From Actinomadura sp. 7K507 (lineage in GTDB: Bacteria; Actinomycetota; Actinomycetes; Streptosporangiales; Streptosporangiaceae): 49,838 nucleotides of DNA. This document shows, in pieces, positions 14,857 to 24,019 of this stretch. Below the pieces are notes generated by a model, which was not told the origin of the DNA, did no database searches, and saw only the letters and a program-made list of their open reading frames with translations. Position 1 is the stretch's first letter, and every line of letters begins with the position of its first letter. The stretch is taken from the NCBI RefSeq assembly GCF_004348425.1, contig NZ_SMKK01000030.1:1-49838 (forward strand), read 5' to 3'. The position numbers were made by a program, and so were the translations under genes.

Positions 14857-16077
14857 TCAGCGCCGCCCGGTCTCCGCGGATCGCGCCACCGGGTCTTCGA
14901 CCCTGGCGGCGGGCCGCTCGCCGCGGCGGGCCAGGCCCAGCGTGACCAGCAGGGTCACGGCGCAGGACGCCCACGCTAGCAAGGCGTAGCCGCCGGCCGA
15001 CAGGACGACGGTCGACACCAGGCTCGCCGCCGCCGCGAGCGTCCAGACCGCGGCGTCGACGGCCCCCTCGACATGCGGGCGCTCGGCCTCCGGAAGGTCC
15101 CGGGCGAGGCGGGCGCTGCCGCCGACGAAGCACAGGTTCCACCCGTATCCGAGCAGGAACAGCGCCACGGGACGTCCGAGGGAACCGGTCGCGACCGCCG
15201 CGAGCGCCGTGGAGAAGGCCAGCGTGACCAGCCCGCCGAAGATCACCGGACCCGTGCCGAACCGGTCGGCCAGCCGCCCGGTCACGGGTGACAGGGCGAA
15301 CATCCCCAGGGTGTGCGCCGAGAGCGCCATGCCGACGGCCCCGAGGCCGTCGCCGTGCAGGTGCATGTCCAGCGGCGCGGCGGTCATCACGGCGACCATC
15401 ACGACCTGCGCCGTCACCATCACCGCCAGCGCGGAACGCGCGACCGGGGTCGTGACGACCCTGCGCAGCGGCACCGGCGAACCGCGCGTCCCCGTCCTGG
15501 ATCGCGGGGTGGCGGTCGCGACCACGGCGGCGGCCGCGCAGGTCAGCACGGCCAGGAGGAACGGGCCGGTGAGCGCCGGGAGGCCGAGGCCGCCGGCCAT
15601 CGCGCCGGACGGGTCGAGCAGCAGCGGGCCGCCGACCGCGCCGGCGGCCGCGGCCCACACCACGAGGCCGATGGCGGAGCCGCGCCGTCCCGCCGGACGC
15701 AGGTCGGCCGCCGCGTAGCGGGACAGCTGGGCGCCCGCGTTGCCGAGGCCCAGCAGCAGCATCCCGAGGCACAGGCCCGCGACGTCGCCGTGCGCGACCG
15801 CGACGGCGGCCAGGCAGGCGCCCGCGGCCGCCGAGAGGTACCCGAGAACGAAGGCGCCGCGGCGGCTCGTCCTGGCCATCAGCCGGGTCAGGGCCAGGGC
15901 GCCCAGGCCCGTCCCGACGATGCCGGCCGTGTTCGGGACGCCGCCCCACCCGGCGCCGAGCCGGTCCGCGGCCACGAGGGTGCCGGTGGCGCTCGTGACC
16001 GCCATGGACGCGTTCATCAGGGCGGTACCCGAGCACAGGGCCGCCATCGGACGTGACCGCTTCGCGTGGAGGAGCAT
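14857..16077 (-). CDS. major facilitator superfamily transporter
   Basis: 406-residue protein with about twelve hydrophobic segments, the MFS layout of two six-helix halves, and a loop motif GRLADRFG after the second-half helix resembling the MFS A-motif. It is likely an efflux or uptake carrier of the drug/sugar MFS type; the substrate is not identifiable. It starts at ATG 16077, close behind a CTAGCGT -10-like box, so the leader is very short. It diverges from an Lrp/AsnC regulator, which probably controls it through the inverted repeat at 16116-16131. Confidence 0.88.
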   Translation of the reverse strand: MLLHAKRSRPMAALCSGTALMNASMAVTSATGTLVAADRLGAGWGGVPNTAGIVGTGLGALALTRLMARTSRRGAFVLGYLSAAAGACLAAVAVAHGDVAGLCLGMLLLGLGNAGAQLSRYAAADLRPAGRRGSAIGLVVWAAAAGAVGGPLLLDPSGAMAGGLGLPALTGPFLLAVLTCAAAAVVATATPRSRTGTRGSPVPLRRVVTTPVARSALAVMVTAQVVMVAVMTAAPLDMHLHGDGLGAVGMALSAHTLGMFALSPVTGRLADRFGTGPVIFGGLVTLAFSTALAAVATGSLGRPVALFLLGYGWNLCFVGGSARLARDLPEAERPHVEGAVDAAVWTLAAAASLVSTVVLSAGGYALLAWASCAVTLLVTLGLARRGERPAARVEDPVARSAETGRR

Positions 16078-16115
16078 GCTTCAACGCTAGAAAAGTTGAT
16101 CGGCGGAAGACATGG

Positions 16116-16131
16116 ACGCTTCCTGGCGTCA
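16116..16131. promoter_or_regulatory. inverted repeat GACGC-N6-GCGTC in the MFS/Lrp divergent region
   Basis: Five-base perfect arms sit midway in the 105-bp gap between the divergent MFS and Lrp genes. Spacing and position suit an Lrp-type operator. Only one copy is evident. Confidence 0.35.
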
Positions 16132-16182
16132 GGCGCCGTCGGCCTCTAGTTTGGAAGGCATTTCGGACGAGGAGCCTTACAG

Positions 16183-16674
16183 ATGGATCGAGAGCTGGAC
16201 AGGACCGACTGGCGCATCATCGCCGAGCTTCAGCGGGACGGGCGCCTGTCGTTCAACGGGCTGGCGCGCCGGGTCAACCTGTCGTCCCCGGCCGTCGCCG
16301 AACGGGTGCGCCGCCTGGAGGAGTCCGGTGTGATCACCGGCTACCAGGCGCGGGTGGACCCGGCGCGGGTCGGGCAGCCGCTCGCCGCGTTCGTGCAGAT
16401 GCGCTGCGCCCTGGGCCGCTGCCTGCTGAAGACGACCGCGGCCGAGGACCTGCCCGAGGTCACCGAGGTCCACAAGCTGAGCGGCAACTGGTGCTCGATG
16501 CTCAAGGTGCGGGTCGCGTCGATGCCGCACCTGGAAGGACTGCTGGAACGGCTCGGCGAGCACGGCGAGATGAACTCGCACATCGTCCTGTCGACCGCGT
16601 ACGAGGGCCGTCCCGTCGAGCCGCCCGCGCCCCGCTCCCGGACCGTCACCGCCTCGGAGGGCTGGACCCGCTAG
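16183..16674 (+). CDS. Lrp/AsnC-family transcriptional regulator
   Basis: 163-residue regulator. Residues 1-60 form the AsnC winged helix (LDRTDWRIIAELQRDGRLSF, LARRVNLSSPAVAERVRRLEESGVI); the rest is the RAM ligand-binding domain (GRCLLKTTAAEDLPEVTEVHKLSGNWCSMLKVRV). Such proteins form octamers and often sense amino acids. GAGGAG before ATG 16183 supports the start. Its divergent partner is an MFS carrier, so an amino-acid-like exporter under its own regulator is a reasonable model, as seen for LysG/LysE-type arrangements, though LysE is a different transporter family. Confidence 0.92.
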   Translation: MDRELDRTDWRIIAELQRDGRLSFNGLARRVNLSSPAVAERVRRLEESGVITGYQARVDPARVGQPLAAFVQMRCALGRCLLKTTAAEDLPEVTEVHKLSGNWCSMLKVRVASMPHLEGLLERLGEHGEMNSHIVLSTAYEGRPVEPPAPRSRTVTASEGWTR

Positions 16675-16845
16675 CCCGCCGCCGTGCGCGCGGACGCCCG
16701 ATTGGTCCGGCATCCGCCGGGGTGTTGAAGTATGTTGAGCAGACCGGTTTCACTCCGGACGCCCGCGCGCCCGCGCCGGGCGCGCGGCAGCGGAAGATCT
16801 TGAACGGGCGGCACGGACGTCCGATTGATGATTGAATCGGGTTCT

Positions 16846-18552
16846 ATGTGGCACTCGTCACAACGATCTTCTCCGTGGCGGCGGTCGTATCCGCAAGGCG
16901 TACCCGGCGATCTCAGCATCCCGGACATCCCCGTCACACAGCTGCTGGACGACGCGGCGCGGCGGTACCCGCGCAGGCCCGCGCTGATCTTCTTCGGGCG
17001 GGAGATCTCCTACCGCGATCTGCGCGATGCCGTGGACCGGTTCGCCGACGGCCTCCACCGCCTCGGGGTGCAGCCCGGCGACCGGGTGGCGCTGGTCCTG
17101 CCGAACTGCCCGCAGCTGGTCATCGCGTTCTTCGGGGTCCTGCGCAGAGGGGCCATCGCGGTGCAGCACAACCCGCTGTACACCGAGGAGGAGATGCTCC
17201 ACCAGCTCGCGGACTGCGGCGCCCGCGTCGCCGTGGTCATGGATCGTTCCTTCGCGACGGTGCAGGCCGTCCGGTCCAAGCTGCGGCTGGAGCACATCGT
17301 GGTGACGTCGCTCGTCGACTTCCTGCCCGCGTCACGGAAGCTCGCCCTGCGCCTCCCGCTGGTGCAGATGCAGCGGCGGCGCGCGGCCATCACCGCGGAC
17401 GTGCCGGACGACCCGGGCGTCGTCCCGTTCAAGGAACTGCAGCGGGTACCGCGGCAGCGCGTGAGCCAGCTCCCGATAGAGCCGTCGCGGCACCTGGCGG
17501 CCATCCAGTACACCGGCGGGACGGAGGGGCGCCCCAAGGGCGCAATGCTGACCCACCGGAACCTCATCGCGAACGCCTGCCAGCAGCACGCGTGGGACCT
17601 CGCCGGGCGGCCGGGCGGGGACGTGACGCTCGCGGTCCTGCCGCTGTTCCACTCGTTCGGGCTGATGAGCTGTCTCGTCGCGCCGGTGATGACGGCCGGG
17701 GCCGTGGTGCTGCTCCCCCGCTACGACGGCGCGCGGGTGCTCAGGGCGATCCGCAAGTACCGGCCGACCATCTTCCCGGGGGTGCCGACGCTGTACGAGA
17801 AGGTGCTGGACAGCCCCGGGTTCCAGCCGTCCGACCTCGGCTCGCTGCGCATCTACATCTCGGGGGCGATGGGGCTCGGGCCGGGCACCATCGACCGGCT
17901 CGGGCGGATGGGAGCCCGCGGCCTGATCAACTGCTACGGGCTCACCGAGGCGGCCCCGGCGGTCGCCGCCAACCCGCTGGACGGCCGGGCCCGGAACCTG
18001 ACCGTCGGCCTGCCGCTGCCGATGACCGACGTCGTCATCGTCGACCAGGACGAGCCGACGAAGGTCCTGCCGCCGGGCGAGCCCGGCGAGCTGGTCGTGC
18101 GCGGCCCGCAGGTGTTCGTCGGCTACTGGAACGCGCCGCTCGCCACCGCGCAGGCCCTCTCGAAGGGCTGGCTCCGCACGGGTGACATCGCGGTGATGGA
18201 CGAGGACGGTTTCGTCACCATCCTGGAGCGCCTCCGGGACATGATCAAGACCAGCGGGTTCACCGTCTCCCCGACCGCGGTGGAGAAGGTGCTGCGCCGC
18301 CATCCCGCCGTCCACGACTGCGCCGTGGTCGGCGTCCCGGACGCGCGGCGCGGGGAGCGCATCATCGCGCACGTGGTCGAACACCCCGCCTACCCCTTCT
18401 CGGCGGACGAGCTGCGGCGGCACTGCGAACGCTACCTGTCGCACTACAAGGTCCCGGACGAGTTCCGCCCCCGCACCGACCTGCCCCGCAACATCATCGG
18501 CAAGGTCGTCCGGCAGCGGCTTCGCGACGAGGCCGTCAACTCGCCCGCCTAG
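16846..18552 (+). CDS. AMP-forming acyl-CoA synthetase/ligase (FadD-like)
   Basis: About 568-residue member of the ANL superfamily. Motifs: P-loop YTGGTEGRPKGAMLTH (the usual TSGTTGxPKG with Gly for Ser and Glu for the second Thr), NCYGLTEAAP, GWLRTGDIAVMDEDGF, ERLRDMIKTSGFTVSP, and the catalytic lysine in RNIIGKVVR near the C terminus. It activates a carboxylic acid, probably medium or long chain, to the acyl-CoA; a specialised-metabolism substrate is also possible. The start is ambiguous among ATG 16828, ATG 16846 and GTG 16848, none with a clear ribosome site. It stands alone, ended by a hairpin at 18563-18585. Confidence 0.88.
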   Translation: MWHSSQRSSPWRRSYPQGVPGDLSIPDIPVTQLLDDAARRYPRRPALIFFGREISYRDLRDAVDRFADGLHRLGVQPGDRVALVLPNCPQLVIAFFGVLRRGAIAVQHNPLYTEEEMLHQLADCGARVAVVMDRSFATVQAVRSKLRLEHIVVTSLVDFLPASRKLALRLPLVQMQRRRAAITADVPDDPGVVPFKELQRVPRQRVSQLPIEPSRHLAAIQYTGGTEGRPKGAMLTHRNLIANACQQHAWDLAGRPGGDVTLAVLPLFHSFGLMSCLVAPVMTAGAVVLLPRYDGARVLRAIRKYRPTIFPGVPTLYEKVLDSPGFQPSDLGSLRIYISGAMGLGPGTIDRLGRMGARGLINCYGLTEAAPAVAANPLDGRARNLTVGLPLPMTDVVIVDQDEPTKVLPPGEPGELVVRGPQVFVGYWNAPLATAQALSKGWLRTGDIAVMDEDGFVTILERLRDMIKTSGFTVSPTAVEKVLRRHPAVHDCAVVGVPDARRGERIIAHVVEHPAYPFSADELRRHCERYLSHYKVPDEFRPRTDLPRNIIGKVVRQRLRDEAVNSPA

Positions 18553-18562
18553 GCGTCCGGTG

Positions 18563-18585
18563 CCGGTGTTCCACCACCGGTGTTT
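18563..18585 (+). terminator. intrinsic terminator after the acyl-CoA ligase gene
   Basis: CCGGTG-TTCCAC-CACCGG followed by TGTTTT gives six pairs and a short T-rich tail, 11 bases after the stop codon. Confidence 0.55.
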
Positions 18586-18595
18586 TACTAGGCGG

Positions 18596-19513
18596 GTGCA
18601 GATCGAGACCGTCCAGCCGGGTCTTCTCGCCCGGCTCGTGGAGATCGGGCGTGACTCGGCCCGCATCGCTCCGTCGTCCCCGGCGTCCGCGGAGCCGGAG
18701 ACGTTGTACGACAGGCACGGTGTGCTGGTGGTGCGTGTCGGCGACGTGGTGGTGAAAGCGCACCAGGCCGACCGTGACCACGGCCCACGGTTCCTTGAAC
18801 GGATACGCCTGGCCGGCGCCCTCCCGGACGTCGTGATCGGGCCGCTGGGGCAGCCGCTCACCGTGGAAGGGCGAACGGTCACGGTCTCCGTGTTCGGTGA
18901 GCCGGTGGATCCGCATCAGGACCTGCCCTGGGAAGAAGGCGCACGGCTTCTGGCGGAGCTTCACTCGACGACGGTTCCCGCCGACGCGCCGTCCTGGGGA
19001 CGTCCTACCCGTGTGGCACGGCTGGTCTCGCGCCTGGCGGACGGCCCCGCAGAGGACGAAGTACGGCGCGCATTCACCACACTCCCCTCCTGGATACGCG
19101 GAGAGGGCGAGGAACCACCCGCACCGGCGGCAAACCTCATCCACGGGGACTGGCACCTCGGCCAGATGGTTCGCTCCCAGAGCGGACAATGGCGGCTCAT
19201 CGACATCGAGGACCTCGGCAGAGGCGACCCCGCGTGGGACCTCGCCCGCCCCGCCGCGATCTACTCGGCGGGAGTCCTGCACCCCGACGAGTGGGGCCGG
19301 TTCCTGGGCGCGTACCAGGCGGCGGGCGGCCCGGCCGTCCCCGACGGAGGCGACCCCTGGACGACCCTGGACATTCCCGCACGAAGTCTTGCGATCCAGA
19401 TCGCCGCCACGTGCGTCATATCCGCCAGAAGGGATGATCGACCGCTCGACGAGCCGGAGCAGGCGATGGTCGACGCCTGCGCGAGAATATCCGCGGCGGG
19501 GGACGCGGCATGA
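18596..19513 (+). CDS. APH-family phosphotransferase
   Basis: 305-residue aminoglycoside-phosphotransferase/choline-kinase-like protein. The catalytic loop LIHGDWHLGQMV (HGDxHxxQ) and the metal-binding IDIEDLGRGDPAWDLA (the DFG-like Asp segment) are intact, so it is probably an active small-molecule kinase. The substrate is unknown; these sequence-diverse proteins include antibiotic kinases, sugar kinases and fructosamine-like kinases. I place the start at GTG 18596, just after the upstream terminator and a TTTACTA -10-like sequence, implying a leaderless or near-leaderless transcript; GTG 18560 in the same frame would begin before the terminator hairpin. Confidence 0.8.
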   Translation: MQIETVQPGLLARLVEIGRDSARIAPSSPASAEPETLYDRHGVLVVRVGDVVVKAHQADRDHGPRFLERIRLAGALPDVVIGPLGQPLTVEGRTVTVSVFGEPVDPHQDLPWEEGARLLAELHSTTVPADAPSWGRPTRVARLVSRLADGPAEDEVRRAFTTLPSWIRGEGEEPPAPAANLIHGDWHLGQMVRSQSGQWRLIDIEDLGRGDPAWDLARPAAIYSAGVLHPDEWGRFLGAYQAAGGPAVPDGGDPWTTLDIPARSLAIQIAATCVISARRDDRPLDEPEQAMVDACARISAAGDAA

Positions 19514-19580
19514 CGTGGCGCGAAACCTGCCCTACATTTAGCCTCTACCTGGGGATCCATACCGGAAGGATGACAAGGCG

Positions 19581-19868
19581 ATGCACTGCCCTAAGTGTCG
19601 TGGCGTGATGCGGACCTACACCCGCAGCGGCGTCCACATCGAGCAATGTGACAGCTGCCGGGGCATCTTCCTCGACTACGGCGAGCTTGAGGCCCTGAGC
19701 AACATGGAGTCGCAGTACCGGGCGACGGCGGCCCCGGCCCCTCCGCCCGCGGCGGCGCCGGGTTGGGGAGCCGCCCCCACACCGGCGGTGCACCACCATC
19801 ACCACGGGGGGCACCACCGTGGCTACCACCGCCCTCCGGGCGTGTTCCACATGCTCTTCACGACCTGA
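19581..19868 (+). CDS. TFIIB-type zinc-ribbon protein with His-rich tail
   Basis: 95-residue protein. Residues 1-42 are a zf-TFIIB module (CPKCRGVM ... EQCDSCRGIFLDYGELEAL) with two CxxC knuckles. An Ala/Pro linker leads to a histidine-rich tail (HHHHHGGHHRGYHRPPG). The GGAAGGA/AAGG purine stretch before ATG 19581 supports the start. The tail could hold metals or act as a flexible contact; it is native and not a cloning tag, as the flanking sequence is ordinary chromosome. Function unknown. Confidence 0.85.
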   Translation: MHCPKCRGVMRTYTRSGVHIEQCDSCRGIFLDYGELEALSNMESQYRATAAPAPPPAAAPGWGAAPTPAVHHHHHGGHHRGYHRPPGVFHMLFTT

Positions 19869-19904
19869 GCGGCTCTTCTGGAGCCGGCCGGATGACGGCA
19901 TTCG

Positions 19905-19946
19905 GCGCGGCCCGCCCCTAGGGAGGTCCCCGGAGGCGGGCCGCGC
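19905..19946. terminator. bidirectional terminator between the zinc-ribbon gene and pnkp
   Basis: GCGCGGCCCGCC / GGCGGGCCGCGC, twelve perfect pairs, with an 18-base loop that itself contains GGGA/TCCC. It lies between two convergent genes. Confidence 0.7.
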
Positions 19947-19948
19947 GG

Positions 19949-22504
19949 TCACAGACGCGGGTCCACGGGCTCGGATTCGAGCGCCAGCACGGCGAACACG
20001 GCCTGGTGGACCCGCCACACCGGTTCCCCGCCGGTCAGCCGGTCGAGCGCCTCGACGCCGAGCGCGTGCTCCCGCATCGCCAGCGAGCGCTTGCGGCCGA
20101 GCGACCTGCCGCGCAGCCGGTCGAGGTTCTCCGGCTCGGCGTAGTCCGGACCGTAGATGATGCGCAGATACTCCGGCCCCCTGCACTTGACCCCGGGCTG
20201 GATCCGGTTGTCCTCAGGGAACGGCCCCAGCGGCTTGACCACCATGCCTTCGCCACCGGCGGCGGTGAGCTTCTCCCACCACTCGGTGGCGGCGGCCTCC
20301 GACTCCGCCGAGTTCAGGTCGACGGCCACCGAACCGGTCCGCTGGACGAGCCCGCTGGGGTCGCTCTCCGCCAGCCTTTCGGCCACGGCCATGTGCCAGT
20401 CGTGGTCGCGAGCGGTCGCCCAGGCGCGGCCCTCTCCCGCGAGGATCTGGAACGGCGCGAGCCGTAGCCCGCTCAGGCCGTCCACCGTCCAGCAGTACCG
20501 CGCATAGGCGTCGCGGAAGCGCGACGCGTTCGCGGCGCGCCGGTCGATGCGTTCGCGGAGCCCCCCGAGGTCGAGGCCGCGTTCGTCTGCGCGCGCGAGA
20601 ACGCCGGACGCCATCGGCAGGGCCGCGCCGGCGGCCGCGCCGGTCGCGGCGTACTGCGTGCGGATGAGGTCCATGGCCTTGGCCGACCACGGCATCAGCT
20701 CGGTGTCGATGACGAGCCATCCGGTGTCCAGCTCGTCCCAGAGCCCAGCGGCGCCGATCGCGGCACGGAGCCGTTCCAGCACCTCTGTGGTGTGGGCCTG
20801 GTCCCGGAAGAAGGAACGTCCCGTGCGGGTGTAGACGGCACCGGCCGTCCCGTCGGCCACGCCGAAGCGCTCGGCGGCGACGGACGCGTCGCGGCACACG
20901 ACCGCCACGGCCCGCGACCCCATGTGCTTCTCCTCGCACACGGCGCGGACGACGCCCTTGTCCCGGTACGCGGCGAGGGCCTCGGCCGGGTGCTCCAGGT
21001 ATCCGGGCAGCCGTGACGTCTCCGCCGGGGCCATGGTGGGCGGCAGGTAGACGAGCCAGCGCGGGTCCACGGCGAAGCGGCTCATCACCTCCAGCGCGGC
21101 CAGCGCGTTCTCCTCACGGACGGTGACGCGGCCCATCAGGCGGGTATCGACGCCCTGGTTGCCGAGCACGTCCTCGATTTTGAGGACCTCGCTCTCCCGG
21201 TGCCCACCCACGACGGAATCCGCCGACGCCTCCAGCGGACGCGTCGGCTCATACCAGACCTTCCGCGCCGGGACGGACGCCAGTTCCCGCTCCGGGTAGC
21301 GCAGCGCGGTCAGCTTCCCGCCGAACACGACCCCGGTGTCCAGGCAGATCGTGTTGTTGATCCATTCCGCCTGGGGCACGGGCGTGTGCCCGTACACGAC
21401 CATGGCCTTGCCCCGGTAGTCGCGCGCCCACGGGTACCGGACGGGCAGCCCGTACTCGTCGGTCTCCCCTGTGGTGTCGCCGTAGAGCGCGAACGACCGG
21501 ACCCGTCCGGACGCGCGGCCGTGGTAGGCCTCCTTCAGGCCGGCGTGGGCCACCACGAGACGGCCGCCGTCCAGGACGTAGTGGCTGATGAGGCCGTCCA
21601 TGAAGCGCAGCGCCTCGTCGCGGAAGTCATCGGTCACGGCGGCGAGCTGCTCCATCGACTCGGCGAGCCCGTGCGTGAGGCGCACCTTGCGTCCGCGGAG
21701 AGCGCGCACGAGCTTGGCCTCGTGGTTGCCCGAGACGCACAGCGCGTTGCCGGCGGCCACCATGCCCATGACCAGACGCAGCACGCCCGGCGAGTCGGGT
21801 CCGCGGTCGACGAGGTCTCCGACGAACACGGCGGTGCGGCCGCCGGGGTGGTTCGCCCCCGCGGCGAGGCCCTGCGCGTCACGGTCGATCTCGTAGCCGA
21901 GCTCGGCGAGGAGGTCCTCCAGCTCCGCGCGGCAGCCGTGCACGTCGCCGATGACGTCGAACGGCCCGGCCAGCTCGCGCCTGTCGTTCCACGACTTCTC
22001 GTAGGTGATCGTCGCGGCGTCGATCTCCTCGACGCCGTTCAGCACGTGGACGCGGCGGAACTCGCGCGCCAGGGTCCGCATGCCGCGCCGCAGTTCGCGC
22101 CGCTGGCGCGGGATCACATGGCCCGGCAGATCCCGGTCCGGGCGGCCGGCGTTGCGTCCGGCGGCGACGCTCTCAGGGACGTCCAGGACGATCGCGGCCG
22201 ACCGCACGTCATGGTCCTTGGCGATCTGGAGCAGCGACTGCCGTGCCTTGCTCTGCACGTTGGTCGCGTCCACCACGGTGAGGAGGCCGCGCCGCAGCCG
22301 CGTGGCCACGATGTAGTGGAGCAGGTCGAACGCGTCGCCGGTCGCGGACTGGTCGTTCTCGTCGTCCGACACGACCCCGCGGCAGTAGTCCGAGGACACC
22401 ACCTGCGTCGGCTTGAAGTGCTTGCGCGCGAAGTGCGACTTGCCCGAGCCGGTCACGCCGACCAGCACGACGAGCCCCATGTCCGGCAGCCGGATCTCGG
22501 TCAT
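19949..22504 (-). CDS. pnkp: bacterial polynucleotide kinase-phosphatase-ligase of the Pnkp/Hen1 RNA repair system
   Basis: 851-residue three-domain RNA end-healing enzyme. Kinase: P-loop GVTGSGKS at 16-23. Phosphatase (calcineurin-like, binuclear metal): GDVHG 186-190, GDLVDRG 229-235, GNHE 259-262. Ligase-like adenylyltransferase: EEKHMGSRAV with K526 as the AMP-accepting lysine. In characterised bacterial systems Pnkp trims the 2',3'-cyclic phosphate, phosphorylates the 5'-OH and, with Hen1, seals tRNAs cut by anticodon-loop ribotoxins. The length matches the Clostridium thermocellum enzyme (about 870). The ATG at 22504 overlaps the hen1 stop (ATGA), confirming the start and coupling the two genes. 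Confidence 0.96.
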   Translation of the reverse strand: MTEIRLPDMGLVVLVGVTGSGKSHFARKHFKPTQVVSSDYCRGVVSDDENDQSATGDAFDLLHYIVATRLRRGLLTVVDATNVQSKARQSLLQIAKDHDVRSAAIVLDVPESVAAGRNAGRPDRDLPGHVIPRQRRELRRGMRTLAREFRRVHVLNGVEEIDAATITYEKSWNDRRELAGPFDVIGDVHGCRAELEDLLAELGYEIDRDAQGLAAGANHPGGRTAVFVGDLVDRGPDSPGVLRLVMGMVAAGNALCVSGNHEAKLVRALRGRKVRLTHGLAESMEQLAAVTDDFRDEALRFMDGLISHYVLDGGRLVVAHAGLKEAYHGRASGRVRSFALYGDTTGETDEYGLPVRYPWARDYRGKAMVVYGHTPVPQAEWINNTICLDTGVVFGGKLTALRYPERELASVPARKVWYEPTRPLEASADSVVGGHRESEVLKIEDVLGNQGVDTRLMGRVTVREENALAALEVMSRFAVDPRWLVYLPPTMAPAETSRLPGYLEHPAEALAAYRDKGVVRAVCEEKHMGSRAVAVVCRDASVAAERFGVADGTAGAVYTRTGRSFFRDQAHTTEVLERLRAAIGAAGLWDELDTGWLVIDTELMPWSAKAMDLIRTQYAATGAAAGAALPMASGVLARADERGLDLGGLRERIDRRAANASRFRDAYARYCWTVDGLSGLRLAPFQILAGEGRAWATARDHDWHMAVAERLAESDPSGLVQRTGSVAVDLNSAESEAAATEWWEKLTAAGGEGMVVKPLGPFPEDNRIQPGVKCRGPEYLRIIYGPDYAEPENLDRLRGRSLGRKRSLAMREHALGVEALDRLTGGEPVWRVHQAVFAVLALESEPVDPRL

Positions 22505-23913
22505 CGTGTGAACACCCCCATCTGCGTCGGCGCGCCGACCTCCGGGTCGTCGCCGCCGACGGGAACGTGCCGGACGCGGTAGCCGTGCGCGGACGCGACC
22601 CGGCCGGCCCATGCGCGGAACTCGGCGCGCGTCCATTCGAAACGGTGGTCGGGGTGGCGCATCGCACCCGGCGCCAGCCCCTCGTAGCGGACGTTGTGCT
22701 CCGCGTTCGGGGTCGTCACGACCACCACGCGGGGTGCGGCGTCCCCGAACACGACCCGCTCCACGGCCGCGAGGCGCGGCGGGTCGACGTGCTCGACGAC
22801 CTCCATCAGCACCGCCGCCTCATAGCCGCGGAACCGCTCGTCGGCGTAGGTGAGCGCTCCCTGGAAGACGTCTTTGACGCGGTCGTTCTCCCGGCGCGGC
22901 TCCTTGTCCCAGCGGAGCCGCCGCCACGCGTGGCTCAGCGCACGGTGCGAGACGTCCGTACCGGAGATCTCGCTGAAGAAGGCGTCCTTGGCGAGCCGCG
23001 AGAGCAGTTTTCCCGAACCGCAGCCAAGGTCGATGACGCGCCGGGCGTTCTCGTCACGCAGCGCCTGCACGACCGACTGAAGACGATGCTCGGCGAGCGA
23101 TACGGACTTCTCTTCCGTCTCCTCCGCCGCCGGCTCCTCCTCGACTTCCGCGGGGTCCAGTGCCTCGTCGGGCGCGTCCTCGGCATCAGCGAGACGGCCC
23201 AGCGCGGTACGTACGAGACCACGCCGGTTGGCGAGGTACCGGCGGGTGATGGCTCCGCGGTCGGGGTGCGCGCCCAGCCAGCCCTCCCCCGCCCGGATGA
23301 GCTTGTCCACCTCGTCCGGGGCCAGCCAGTAGTGCTTGGAGTCGTCCAGGACGGGCAGCAGCACGTACAGCTGGTTGAGCGCCTCGGCGAGCCGCAGCCT
23401 CCCGGTCAGCGTGAGCGTCACGTACCGGGAGTCGCCCCACTCGCCGAACTCCGGGTCGAGCGGGACGGGCACCGCCGACACGTCCCAGCCGAGCGGCTCG
23501 AAGAACCGCTCGGCCTGGCGTGCCCCGCCACGGCACGGAAGGGCGGGCAGGACGATCTCCAGCGGGATCGGCGTCTCCGCCAGCTCGGGGCGCGGGTCGC
23601 ACCGTCCGCGCATGGCGGTACGGAACACGTTGGCCATCGCGGACGCGAGCAGCGAGGAAGCGGCGTAGGGGCGGTCGTTCACGTACTGGCCCAGGGAGAA
23701 ATCGGGGGTGTTCCTGCCGCGCGTGCGCACGAGCTTGACCGGATCGACGTCCAGCAGCAGCGCCGCGGTGCAATGCCCCTCGCCGGCGTCGGGATAGAAG
23801 ACGTGCGCCGTGCCGAAGGACTGCTCGAACCGCTGTACCCGGTCGGGGTGCTTGTGCAGCAGGAAGCCCAGGTCGGTCGCCTGGTCCATGTGGGTGGTGA
23901 TCGTCAGAAGCAC
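22501..23913 (-). CDS. hen1: 3'-terminal RNA ribose 2'-O-methyltransferase Hen1
   Basis: 470-residue bacterial Hen1. The N-terminal half (LLTITTHMDQATDLGFLLHKHP to about residue 240) is the Pnkp-activating module; an acidic linker follows (about 243-270); the C-terminal half is the SAM methyltransferase with VIDLGCGSGKLL (293-304) and the metal-binding set E371, E374, H375 (MEVVEHVD) and H423 (RHPDH). It methylates the 2'-OH at the cut end before ligation so that the repaired tRNA resists recutting. I chose GTG 23913 because the family starts with LLTI; the open frame upstream adds nothing family-like. First gene of hen1-pnkp, divergent from the PARG gene. Confidence 0.95.
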   Translation of the reverse strand: MLLTITTHMDQATDLGFLLHKHPDRVQRFEQSFGTAHVFYPDAGEGHCTAALLLDVDPVKLVRTRGRNTPDFSLGQYVNDRPYAASSLLASAMANVFRTAMRGRCDPRPELAETPIPLEIVLPALPCRGGARQAERFFEPLGWDVSAVPVPLDPEFGEWGDSRYVTLTLTGRLRLAEALNQLYVLLPVLDDSKHYWLAPDEVDKLIRAGEGWLGAHPDRGAITRRYLANRRGLVRTALGRLADAEDAPDEALDPAEVEEEPAAEETEEKSVSLAEHRLQSVVQALRDENARRVIDLGCGSGKLLSRLAKDAFFSEISGTDVSHRALSHAWRRLRWDKEPRRENDRVKDVFQGALTYADERFRGYEAAVLMEVVEHVDPPRLAAVERVVFGDAAPRVVVVTTPNAEHNVRYEGLAPGAMRHPDHRFEWTRAEFRAWAGRVASAHGYRVRHVPVGGDDPEVGAPTQMGVFTR

Positions 23914-23952
23914 GTCCCAAGTCTGGCGGACCACACCAAACGCCCCCATTCA

Positions 23953-24009
23953 TTTTCCGCATGGTGATCACGAAAAGCGTTTGCAGCACGTTCCGGGGCT
24001 CGACAGAAT
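23953..24009. promoter_or_regulatory. shared control region of hen1 and the PARG gene
   Basis: TTTTC (23953-23957) and GAAAA (23972-23976) flank a region that includes the perfect palindrome GTGATCAC (23964-23971). Next comes TTGCAG (23981-23986), 17 bases, then CAGAAT (24004-24009), a plausible promoter for the PARG gene with a leader of only a few bases. The whole divergent gap is 106 bp, so one operator could control both directions. Confidence 0.4.
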
Positions 24010-24019
24010 CCCAGACGTT

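Noticed and set aside
19788..19811. Engineered His tag in the zinc-ribbon gene
   Set aside because: The histidines are spread through a native Gly/His/Arg tail in ordinary chromosomal context, with no vector sequence.
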